Below, one piece after another: positions 24,034-37,100 of a stretch of 64,000 bases of DNA (within the stretch, counting starts at the first letter, position 1; each line of letters opens with the position of its first letter). A model generated the notes under the pieces. That model ran no database searches, had not been told where the DNA came from, and saw nothing but the letters and a program-made list of their open reading frames with translations. The stretch comes from Atherinomorus stipes (lineage: Eukaryota > Chordata > Actinopteri > Atheriniformes > Atherinidae): the NCBI GenBank assembly GCA_023101725.1, contig JALJCO010001348.1, positions 62,001-126,000 on the forward strand, written 5' to 3'. The translations under genes and the position numbers were made by a program.

Positions 24034-27000
24034 ATACACACACACACACAGTCATCCTTGAAATTATTCATACCCTCCAATCACAAAAAGGCTAAATTCA
24101 CATTAATTCAACAAGAAACTAATGATAACTAAAAATTTACAAAATTATAATTCAGTGAAATAAAACATTGCTTTTGAATTGTAGTTTAAAACAATCATTA
24201 AACAAACAAACAAACAAAATAATCCCAGACACATTAGAGCACCTTACCAATGAACAGTGGACCAACACAGATGTCAACAGGTGCAGACGTCTTTTTGAAC
24301 ATTAGAGAAACACCTGATTGCAGTGAATGTCTCAAAGTGTTGCTCAATAACATTTTAGCTTTGGAGCCCCATCATGCTTGTTTTTGTTTTAATTTTGTGT
24401 TTTTGTTTTTAATATTTCTGTTAAACCACGATTCAAAATCAACCTCATGATTTTCATAGAAGTTTTATTTATTATTACTTTTGTCAATTTCATCTTATTT
24501 CACTTACAGCTGATTTTTTTTCCTACTTACTTTGGAGGGTATGAATAATTTTGAGGACGTGTTGTCTACATAAGACAATATTTTGGTGTTTTGGGGGACC
24601 AAAGATCACATAAAGTTTAGGGCCAAGTGAGAAAATACTGTCTTTCTGCTGGTGTTATTCTCTTCAGAATGTAATAATGTAATAAACATATAAACAGCAC
24701 GATACACCCCTATCGATATCGGCCTATATCAGCCTTAAAACTGAGAATCGGACATCGGCCACCCCACCGATACTTAACCGATATTTAACCGATCAGCCTG
24801 CTGTTTCTGAAGTAAAAAAAAACAAAAAACAAACTTCTTCTCCTTCAAAAACTTATTTTTTACAGACTTTAAAGCTTCTGCAGACTCAGGGTGGGAAAAA
24901 ATATCGCGATATCTTAATATGCTGATATTATATTGACATTTAAAACCGCAGTATTGATCTATTTTACGAATGACATCTCGTTATATTTCATCATTCTGTT
25001 ACGAAATCTCGCGAGAATTCACAAAACTTTTGCGATATTTTCATCTTTTCAAATCTTGCGATATTTTGTGAAATCTCATGAGATTTTGTAACAAAACGAT
25101 GGTATCTCGTGAGATTTAATTAGTAAAATACATTCCGCGTTTTTAAATATGGATATGGTGTTAGCATAGTATGGAAATATTTTAGTGTATCCATATTTTA
25201 AACTTGCAGACAAATTAGGGTAAAAATACTGGTATATATCGTATATCGTCTAAATATATCGTGAAATGATATTTGGTCCATATCGCCCAGCCCTAATCGT
25301 GATATGATATTTGGTCCATATCGCCCAGCCCTAATCGTGATGATATTTGGTCCATATCGCCCAGCCCTAATCGTGATATGATATTTGGTCCATATCGCCC
25401 AGCCCTAATCGTGATATGATATTTGGTCCATATCGCCCAGCCCTAATCGTGATGATATTTGGTCCATATCGCCCAGCCCTAATCGTGATATGATATTTGG
25501 TCCATATCGCCCAGCCCTAATCGTGATGATATTTGGTCCATATCGCCCAGCCCTAATCGTGATGATATTTGGTCCATATCGCCCAGCCCTAATCGTGATA
25601 TGATATTTGGTCCATATCGCCCAGCTCTAATCGTGATATGATATTTGGTCCATATCGCCCAGCCCTAATCGTGATATGATATTTGGTCCATATCGCCCAG
25701 CTCTAATCGTGATATGATATTTGGTCCATATCGCCCAGCTCTAATCTTGATATGATATTTGGTCCATATCGCCCAGCCCTAATCGTGATATGATATTTGG
25801 TCCATATCGCCCAGCTCTAATCGTGATATGATATTTGGTCCATATCGCCCAGCCCTAATCCTGATATGATATTTGGTCCATATCGCCCAGCTCTAATCGT
25901 GATATGATATTTGGTCCATATCGCCCAGCCCTAATCGCTCCACTGCAGTGATGAAACTGACAAAACACTGGTTAGAAATGTTTGTTAGATCCAAGTAATT
26001 AAAGATAGTTGCTGGTTTTTATGATTTCTTTGTAAAAGTCTTGGGGAGGATCGTCTTCCAGACAGTTCAAATAATACGGGTGGGAAAAAAATATCGATAC
26101 ACTGAAATATCGCAATATTTTCATATACTGATACCATATTTATATTTAAAAACGCGGTATCGATCCATTTTACAAATGAAATCTCGCGATATTTCATCAT
26201 CCTGTTACAAAATCTTGCAGTATTTCATGAAATCTCAAGATTTCATAACAAAACGATATCTCACGAGATTTCATTAGTAAAATAGATCGATACCGCGTTT
26301 TAAATATAGATATGGTATTGGCATATGAAAATATTGCGATATTTCAGTGTATCGATATTTTTTCCCACCCTTGTTACATAATCTGGTGACCGCTTTGTAG
26401 TCAGTCGAGATGCAGCTGCGTCATTACGAAAAAATAAAGCAAAAAATACTGCGATATAATGGCATGTGTAAATATATCTTTCTCATGTAAATATATCACG
26501 ATTTCATATCAGTATATCGCACAGCCGTAATGTCTGAACAAACACGGTACATCATGGAATTATACGGTGAACGGGACGTCGTTGTCCTGCCAGGACCAAG
26601 ATGGCGGACGCGTTAATCTGCCACAGTGGCGGGCGGAGACCTTCGATTCGGCTCGTTAGCTGCGTCTCATTTCAGGTTCTGCACAGTCTGAAGTGCGGAT
26701 TCGTCGGCTGCAGACGCCACAGCAGCGCGTTAAGATCTGTACCCACGAACCTGAACTCTGCCTGAAACGGAGGATCGGGCGGTGCATCCTCAACAGCCTC
26801 GTTTTCCCAGAATTCACTGCAGGAATCAGCAGCAGAGCTACCAGCGTAATATTTAGATATTCATGGAAACAACAGAGTCTCTCTGGAAAACGACCTCGGC
26901 TACATGATGTTTTTTCATTCTGAAGTAATTATTCCGAATTATTTAATTCGGAATAAATTATTCTATTTCCATGTAAACACGAAGGAACCATTCCGAATGG

Positions 27001-30000
27001 GTTTACGTGGAAAACACGTTTATCTAATTCTGCCTTAGATCTGGTGGTTGGGAGGAGCTCTGATTGGACAGGAGGCGGATGTGACGTATTCACGTCCATT
27101 TACGTTCATCTTGGCCAACGTCATAAAAGTTTTGGATTCTTAATTAGTTTCAGTTTTTATTTAGTTTTTCAGTTAAGTAAGTTTTATTAGTTTATATTTT
27201 TTGGAAAATGTTTAGTTTCAGTTTAGTTTTTATTAGTTTCAGTCTTAGTTTTAGTTTTTTGGGGTTTTTTTTTTAGTAAATTATAGGTATTTGTCCTGTG
27301 AGACATTCAAAACCATCAGAAAGTCACTAAAATAAAAGCAAAGTTAACAGATTAAATAAAAAACAGATTTCATATCGACCTAAAAAGCTTATGTATTAAA
27401 TAAATTTACAAAAAAAAACTACGGATGTTTTTGCAGTAATTTCAGTCAGTTTTTTAAAGAATACAGTTTCAGTTAATTATTGTTTTTTAAAAAACAGTTT
27501 TTTTTTTATTTTTATTTCAGTTAACGAAAATGTTTTGTCAATTTTAGTTTGTGTTTTTTTGTTAGCTCTGGTTAACTATAATAACCTTGATATTGGCTGC
27601 ACTTAAAAGAAGTATAAGGATTTTTGCATAGGCTGATTTTCAAGTGACAAGTAAATGATCCTGGTGGTATTTTGTTTTTGTTAGGAGGCGCTGTGTATGT
27701 AGTGGTATAGGAATGCTGCGATTAATAAATTTTTTCAAGAACATCCGAGGTGAATATTTACTAAGCTATGATGCGAAAGAATAATGTTAATACTAACCTG
27801 CATTTGTTGCATTTTGATTGTTGCTGCTGGACACTTTAAAAGTTTTCTTCCTGTATTTGGAGAGAGTGATGTCATCTGCTGCTCGTCCATGAAGGAATTT
27901 GATTACAAAATATAAAGTTGAAATACGGCCACATCTGAAAGGATGGGGATATGTCGCATTTTGAAGATGATTTCAAACTTTTTTCATAAACTAACTGTCA
28001 CCAGTCTCTATGAACAGAATACACGACAAAGGTAGTAAGGAAAGAAACTGTCCTAATATGAAATGCAAAATTTGTCATACAGGCTAGTTTTACTAGTTTA
28101 ACACAGAGTTTACTAGTTTAACACAGCATTTACAAGATAGACTTGCTGATTTGCCTCGGATGTTCTGTGGAGGGATAAGATTGGTTTTAATTGAGGCTGC
28201 AGTTCCTATTGACTTCCACTAGCATTAGCATCAGCAACCTCTGGAACTAGAATAACGGAATGGAATATGTTGAAACCGTCTTCAGTGATCAGTAGTATTC
28301 TGGCTCACTTGTAAATGAGGCCCTATGTCAAAAATTCTAAACTTCCCCTTTAAAATAAGTAAAAAAAAGATATTTTTTTTTTGCTTGTAATAAGCAAAAA
28401 TTATTCTGCAAATAGAACAAGTGAAATGATCTTGATAAGATTTCCGTCTCTCCTCGTCTTTCTCCCTGTTCACGAACGTCTCTCCCTCCAGGCGAGTTCA
28501 CCGCACCCGTTCGTGGCGTCTACTACGTACGCTTCACGGCCAACGCCCCCACCGACTTCACCATGAGCGCCGTGCTCTACAAGAACGACACGCAGATCCA
28601 GCTGATCGTCCACGAGCAGCCGTCGGGCGGCGGCAGCGACACGGCGTCCAACGGCGCCGCCCTGCTGCTGGAGGCCGGCGACAGGCTGTCGCTGAAGCTG
28701 TGGCACAACACGCAGATCTGGGACAACAGCAACCACCACAGCACCTTCAGCGGCTTCCTGCTCTTCCCCGTGTGAGGCGGCGCCGCCGCTCTCCTCCAAT
28801 CACACGCCAAAATAAAGAACCTGAAAACACCAAGTTGTTCCGACTCCGACAAAAATATCTTCTGTTATCAAGCCAGGATCGATACAGATATCGGTAATAT
28901 CGATACTAGGGGTGTACAGGGCTCTTGCAGGCTTTGAGAAGTTAAATTTAAAGGGCAATTCCTCTTTTTTTTTAACCCGGGTATGTTTTCATCTGTCCTT
29001 TCATACATGTGAGTTATGGAGAGCCTGGCAGCAGCAGCTGATGATAAGTATGGGGCAACTGGCCCCCACGCCTAAGTTTCCCCTAAAAACCTGCTTTTTT
29101 CCACACTGAAGGACTCGGATAGTCTCAATGAGTGTCTGACATCATACTAGAGAAGAGACATGAACCAAAGTATCGACATAGGATGATAAATTTTGCTGGA
29201 CCACGTATAATTGCCGACTTTACTGAGACCAAAATAACCACTTATGTAATGTTAACATATAATAATGCAAGTACATCCTTTCAAATGCAACAATTAAACT
29301 TTCATTTCACACTGGAACGTCCCCAGAACCAGAACTTTTAAATATCCTAATAAACAACCAAAAAACAATGAAAATAAAAATTGAACAAGGACTCAGTTTC
29401 TGTTTGAAAAATTGCACCAAAAACCCCCCCAAACTAGACCGTTTCTCCAAAATGATAAATGCAATGGCCTATCCAGTCTTAAACAAAACTGCACTTTATT
29501 ATTATTGTTATTAATTATTATTAATAATACAAAGGATGATGATTTGCTGACTGTCAGGCCAACGGCTCTACAACTCTGTGTGCAGCCGTAAAACGCGGTA
29601 ACAAAATCTCACGGGATTTCCTGAAATGTTTGTGAGATTTTTGACAGAATGATGAAATCCCGCCAGATTTTGTTAGTAAAATAGATCGAAACCGCCTTTT
29701 TACATATCCATATATCAGCATGAAAATATTTTGGTATTCTATTATTTTTCCCCCACCCCTAATGGATTGTAAACCGATCCAAAAACCTAATATCGACCAA
29801 AAATCGATATCAAACCCACTTTTATTATGAAAATGGCTTCATTTTGAAAGTCCTCTGACACGTTTTCAAAACAATATCAATAAATATAATAATTATTCAT
29901 TGTATTTATTAATTGATAATCATTAATAAATTATCGATATTGTATCGTGATCAAACCAGTGATTTACACCCCCTAATGTAAACATGGATTCTGTTGTGGG

Positions 30001-30042
30001 GGGAGGGGGGAAGGGAAAAGAAAAAGAAAAAAGAGAAAAAAG

Positions 30043-30078
<36 letters not shown>

Positions 30079-31116
30079 AAAAGAGGAAGGAGGGGAAAAA
30101 AAAAAAACGCTCGGTTTCATGCTCAGACCGGGACGTGAACCAGTCTGGAGCTCATTCACGGTTCTGGATCAGACAACGGGAAGAAGAACCAGGACCTGAA
30201 GCTGCTCCAGAGACCGGACCAGGTCCCACCAGACCAGACCAGACCAGACCAGGCCCACAGACAGACAAGACAGACAGACAGGTCCCACAGACAGACAAGA
30301 CAGACAGACAGGCCACAGACAGAAAGACAGACAGACAGAAAGACGGACAGGCCACAACAGAAAGACAGACAGACAGAAAGAGGAAAGCCAAAAAGAAAGA
30401 GGACAGCCACAGGAAAGACAGACAGCCACACAACAGAAAACAAAAGCAAAAAAACAAAAAAAAGCAAAAGCCAAAAAAAGCCAGCCAGAGGCAAGAACCC
30501 AAAAAAAAAAAACCCCAAAAAAAACCCCACCCCTCCAACCAAGACCAGACCAGACTAGACCTGGTCCCACCCTCCTGCTGACTCACCTGCAGAACTTGAA
30601 GAGGATCTTCTCGAAGACCAGAACCGGGCCGGTGCTGCCCAGGATGGTGAGCGGCTGGCCCGCGAACAAGGAGTAGGCCACGCCCGTCAGAGACGCCCCG
30701 AACAGGGACTCTATGGCACTCTACCAGAGAGAGAGAGTAGACCTGAGCTCACTGCAACACCTGGACGCACCTGGGAGGCGCGGGCCAATCAGAGCGCGGC
30801 ATTTCCTCACTATGTTTCCCTTGGTGGCCTCGCCCAGCAGCCCTCCGAAGGTGATGACGGGCGACATGCAGGCGCAGTAGAGGAAGAGGATGGAGGCGAG
30901 GCACTGCAGGCTCATGGCGTCCCGGACGTCGCTCCACAGGAACGGCGTCTTCCTCCGAACGTCGTTCACCAGACCGCCGAAGATCCTGTGGCACACGCAC
31001 GCGCACACACACGCACGCACACACACACGCACGCACGCACACACGCACACACACACGCACACGCGCACACACACACACACACGCACACACACGCACACAC
31101 ACACACACACGCACAC

Positions 31117-31162
<46 letters not shown>

Positions 31163-34100
31163 TCAGCGCCAGGGCGGCGTTGGGAAGCCCAGCGACGCTC
31201 CTGCCGGGTCCACGTACCTGCCGGTCCTCTGCAGCTCCGGGCCCGTGTGATGCTCCGCCTCCTTCACCGCGTCCGAGCTGTGGGCGGAGCCGTTGGGCAG
31301 CGGCGGCATCTTCCTCTTCTCCTGCAGAGACACACGGTTAAAGACGGAGGTCACGCGTGTCCAGCCCGGAGACGCCTGATGGCAACCAGCCCGACAGCGT
31401 CGTCGAGCCAGACGGCGTTACCACGGCAACCAGCCTGACAGCGTCATCGAGCCAGACGGCGTTACCACGGCAACAAGCCTGACACCGTCGTCGAGCCCGA
31501 CGGCGTTACCACGGCAACCAGCCCGACAGAATCGTCGAGCCAGACGGCGTTACCACGGCAACAAGCCTGACAGCGTCATCGAGCCCGATGGCGTTACCAC
31601 GGCAACAAGCCTGACAGCGTCATCGAGCCAGACGGCGTTACCACGGCAACAAGCCTGACAGCGTCATCGAGCCCGATGGCGTTGCCGTGGCAACAAGCCT
31701 GACACCGTCGTCGAGCCAGACGGCGTTACCACGGCAACCAGCCTGACACCGTCGTCGAGCCCCGACGGCGTTACCACGGCAACAAGCCTGACAGCGTCAT
31801 CGAGCCAGACGGCGTTACCACGGCAACCAGCCTGACAGCGTCATCGAGCCAGACGGCGTTACCACGGCAACAAGCCTGACAGCGTCATCGAGCCAGACGG
31901 CGTTACCACGGCAACCAGCCTGACAGCGTCATCGAGCCAGACGGCGTTACCACGGCGACCAGCCTGACTACATCTTCAAGCCTGATGGCGTTGCCGTGGC
32001 AACAAGCCTGACAGCGTCATCGAGCCCCATGGCGTTGCCGTGGCAACAAGCCTGACAGCGTCGTCGAGCCAGACGGCGTTCTCACCTGGGACGGGACGCT
32101 CTTCGGGGGCTCGATGCGGATGCTGGGGTCCCACTCCCCCGGAGGCAGCACGGTCACCTGGTCCAGGAACTCGTCGATGCCGGACAGCAGGTCGTTGCGG
32201 TCCTTCGCCTTGTACGCCACATCGTGGAAGATCTACGGCAGAGCGAGGACACTTCTGTCAGACGGGAGGAAACGACACGAGTTCTGGACCCACGTTTAAC
32301 GGGTTTAAGGTCCAAACGGCGGCGGCGGAGATCCGTCCTGACATGTGCGTGAGCCGCTGACATGGAGACGTTCCTGGAGACATTCCTGGAGACGTTCCTG
32401 GAGACATTCCGGGAGACGTCTCCGGCGAGCGTCCCCGCGTCAGCGTCCCCGCGTCAGCGGCTCACACAGATGAGGCAAAACGCCAAACTTTAGGCCTGGT
32501 GATAAAATATCGTATTTTTTCTTTTTTACTCGTCATTTGACATCCAAACATAAACGAAGCTGCGTTTAAATGTTGGTATAAATGACATATTTGTGCTGGG
32601 GGGGAGGGGGCAGATGTCTGTTCAGGGTGGCACTGGCCACCTCTGGGGGGCCCTTGCGAGGGAAGCCTCCGTCCTCTCACCTCGTCGGTCATCAGGGTGG
32701 CGATGGAGCGGCCGATCTCGTGGTACTGCGGACCTTTTCCAAACGGGCCGAGCAGCAGGAAGAGAAACCTGGAGTGAGCAGAGGAAGAACCTGACTCATC
32801 CATCGCTGGAATGGATCACGATGCCCCCCCCCCGGGTCCGGGTTTGGGGTTTTTGTCTGACCTGGTGGGAACCGGGACCTCGGTGAGGCCGGTCAGCAGC
32901 ACGGCGGGCGACAGACGAACGAAGGCGATGATGGGATGCTCCAGGAAGTCCACCTCCCCCACCAGGACGTTGGAGGCTTCGGCACCGGGAGGGATCTTCT
33001 TCATGAAGTTCATGTCCACCTGAAACACAAGAACCGGTCAGATTCTGGACCGGGGGGGGGATCTCCTGGCCTGAACGCCGTGGTTACCTTGCTGAAGTCC
33101 ACGGTGCTGTTCTCCCGGCTGCCGCCGTTGATGCGGTTCTCGCTGTTCTTGCTGGTGTCCAGGTTTCCAGGAGCCGACTGAGGCGACGCCAGCAGACCTG
33201 CAGAGAGGTCAGTTCCAGTCAGACGTCATGAAGCCAACTGGAATGAACCGGATCTGACCGGACTGGATCTAATCAGATCTGACTGGATCTAACCAAATCT
33301 CACCGGTTATAACCAGACCTAAATGGGTCTGACTGGACCTAACCAGATATGACCAGATCTGACCGGATCTTAATGGGTCTGACTGGATCTAACCCGATAT
33401 AACCAGATTTAACTGGATCTGACCGGATCTAACCGGTTATAACTGGATCTAAATGGGTCTGACTGGGTCTGACCAGATCTAACCAGCTCTGAGCAGTTTG
33501 GACCTGACTGATCTAACTGGATCTAAACGGGTCTCACCAGCTCTGATCGGTTCAGATCTGATGGGATCTAACTGGATACAGCCAGATCTGAATGGATCAA
33601 GCAGGATCTGTCCAGATCTTTCTGGTTTTGACCAATCTGACTGGACTTGCCGGGCCCTTCTGGATCAGTCCGGATCAGTCTGGATCTCAGCTGATGGCCG
33701 ATCCTCTCTCAGACTAAACTCAGATCTTTTTGTTTGAACAAACAGAACTGTTAAAGTGTGAGAGATGCTTCAGCTTTTGGATCTGACTCATCCTGCATCA
33801 GACCTTCATTCTGGACCCGAGTCAGTCCTGTCGGTCAGAAAACCGGACTCATTCACAAGTGAAGACACCTGAAGACGACACGTCAGTCCAGAGACACAGT
33901 GACACGTGTTAGTCCCACAACACACGGCGTTACAGTGACATCATCCCCTCCTTCAGCCTCAGATCTGGTTTCTGTCTGTGGATCAGTTTCCAGACCCAAC
34001 GTCACTAACTTTAGCTGACCCAGGAGCAGCCTGGTGAGCTGGGAGGGGACAACATGTCTCTCATGGGTCATCATGTCCAACAACAACATGGACATTTGAC

Positions 34101-37100
34101 ATCTTTTTATTCAAAGCAGAAATTATTCAGCTTTCATTTCATAGCAGCAGGAAATGAGCCGAAGAGAAGAAGAGGGTCCTGATCCCTGATGAACCCTCTC
34201 GAAGGCGAAGCACAGTGTCAATCTGCAGGTCTAAGGAGGACCGGGTCTGAACAGTGGAGGTGGTACAGAGTCTACAGGTCTAAGGAGGACTGGGTCTGAA
34301 CAGTGGAGGTGGTACAGAGTCTACAGGTCTAAGGAGGACCGGGTCTGAACAGTGGAGGTGGTACAGAGTCTACAGGTCTAAGGAGGACTGGGTCTGAACA
34401 GTGGAGGTGGTACAGAGTCTACAGGTCTGAGGAGGACCGGGTCTGAACGAAGGAGGAGGAGGACCGGGTCTGAACAGTGGAGGTGGTACCGAGTCTGCAG
34501 GTCTAAGGAGGACCAGGTCTGAGCAGTGGAGATGGTACCGAGTCTGCAGGTCTGAGGAGGACCGGGTCTGAGCAGTGGAGGTGGTACAGAGTCTGCAGGT
34601 CTAAGGAGGACCAGGTCTGAACAGTGGAGATGGTACCGAGTCTGCAGGTCTGAGGAGGACCGGGTCTGAACGAAGGAGGTCCTCAGTTCTGAGGAGGACC
34701 GGGTCTGAACAGTGGAGGTGGTATGGAGGTTAAGGAGGACCGGGTCTGAAAGTGCAGATGGTACCGAGTCTGCAGGTGGAGGACGGGTTGGGGGGGGCCC
34801 TCTGAGGAGGACCGGGTCTGAACAGTGGAGGTGATGCAGAGTCTGCAGGTCTGAGGAGGACCGGGTCTGAACGGTGGAGGTGGTACAGAGTCTGCAGGTC
34901 TGAGGAGGACCGGGTCTGAACGGTGGAGGTGATACCGAGTCTGCAGGTCTGAGGAGGACCGGGTCTGAACGGTGGAGGTGGTACCGAGTCTGCAGGTCTG
35001 AGGAGGACCGGGTCTGAACGGTGGAGTTGGTACAGAGTCTGCAGGTCTGAGGAGGACCGGGTCTGAACGGTGGAGGTGGTACAGAGTCTGCAGGTCTGAG
35101 GAGGACCGGGTCTGAACGGTGGAGGTGGTACCGAGTCTGCAGGTCTGAGGAGGACCGGGTCTGAACGGTGGAGGTGGTACCGAGTCTGCAGGTCTGAGGA
35201 GGACCGGGTCTGAACGGTGGAGGTGGTACCGAGTCTGCAGGTCTGAGGAGGACCGGGTCTGAACGGTGGAGGTGGTGATGAGGTTGTAGGTCTGAGGAGG
35301 ACCGGGTCTGAACGGTGGAGGTGGTACAGAGTCTGCAGGTCTGAGGAGGACCGGGTCTGAACAGTGGAGGTGATGCCGAGTCTGCAGGTCTGAGGAGGAC
35401 CGGGTCTGAACGGTGGAGGTGGTACAGAGTCTGCAGGTCTGAGGAGGACCGGGTCTGAACAGTGGAGATGGTACAGAGTCTGCAGGTCTGAGGAGGACCG
35501 GGTCTGAACAGTGGAGGTGGTACAGAGTCTGCAGGTCTGAGGAGGACCGGGTCTGAACGGTGGAGGTGGTACCGAGTCTGCAGGTCTGAGGAGGACCGGG
35601 TCTGAACGGTGGAGGTGGTACAGAGTCTGCAGGTCTGAGGAGGACCGGGTCTGAACGGTGGAGGTCCTCAGGTCTGAGGAGGACCGGGTCTGAACGGTGG
35701 AGGTGGTACCGAGTCTGCAGGTCTGAGGAGGACCGGGTCTGAAGGGGAGGTCCCAGGTCTGAGGAGGACCGGGTCTGAACGGTGGAGGTGGTACCGAGTC
35801 TGCAGGTCTGAGGAGGACCGGGTCTGAACGGTGGAGGTGGTACCGAGTCTGCAGGTCTGAGGAGGACCGGGTCTGAACGGTGGAGGTGGTGATGAGGTTG
35901 TAGGTCTGAGGAGGACCGGGTCTGAACGGTGGAGGTGGTACAGAGTCTGCAGGTCTGAGGAGGACCGGGTCTGAACGGTGGAGGTGATGCCGAGTCTGCA
36001 GGTCTGAGGAGGACCGGGTCTGAACGGTGGAGATGGTACAGAGTCTGCAGGTCTGAGGAGGACCGGGTCTGAACGGTGGAGATAGTACAGAGTCTACAGG
36101 TCTGAGGAGGACCGGGTCTGAGCAGTGGAGGTGGTACAGAGTCTGCAGGTCTGAGGAGGACCGGGTCTGAACGGTGGAGGTGATACAGAGTCTGCAGGTC
36201 TGAGGAGGACCGGGTCTGAACGGTGGAGGTGGTGATGAGGTTGTAGGTCATCATGGTTACCGACTCTGACCTCCGTGGATTGTTAAGGCCTGGACCTGGT
36301 TCCAGACGTGGTCTCTGAAGGCTGGATCAGGTTTAGATTTTAAAGTTCTGTGAAAAAGTGTTTGTCCCCGTCCTGATTTCTTATTTTTTTGCATGTTTGT
36401 CACACTTAAATGTTTCAGATCAAACAAATTCAAAAGTGAGACAAAGATAACAAGTAAACACAAAATGCAGTTTTTAAATGAAGATTTTTATCAGTAAGGG
36501 GGGAGAAAATCCAAACCTCCATGGTTCTGTGTGAAGTGATTGCTGTTAAAACATAAATGAACTGTAGTTTCTCATCTTTGGAAAGCTGAGTTGAGTTTCT
36601 CTATCCACATCCAGGCCTGATTACTGCCACACCTGTTCTCCATCAGAAATCACTTAAATAGGACCTGCCTGACAAAGTTTAGTAGAGCAAAAGATCCTCC
36701 AAAGCTAGACATCATGCTGCCATCCAAAGAAATTCAGGAACAAATGAGAAACAAAGTCATTGAGATCTATCAGTCTGGAAAAGGTTCCAAAGCCATTTCT
36801 AAAGCTTTGGGACTCCAGAGAACCACAGTGAGAACCATTATCCACAAATGGTGAAAACATGGAACAGTGGGGAACCTTCCCAGGAGGGGCCGGCCGACCA
36901 AAATGACCCCAAGAGCACAGCGACGACTCATCCAAGAGGTCACAAAAGACCCCAGAACAACATCCAAGAACTGCAGGCCTCACTTGCCTCAATGAAGGTC
37001 AGTGTTCATGACTCCCCCATCAGAAAGAGACTGGGGGGCAAAAATGGCTGCATGGCAGAGTTCCAAGACCAAAACCACTGCTGAGCAAAAAGAACATAAA

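Noticed and set aside
30152..30586. Cys/Leu/Phe-rich minus frames and Lys-rich plus frames
   Set aside because: Translations of A-rich and AGAC low-complexity DNA.
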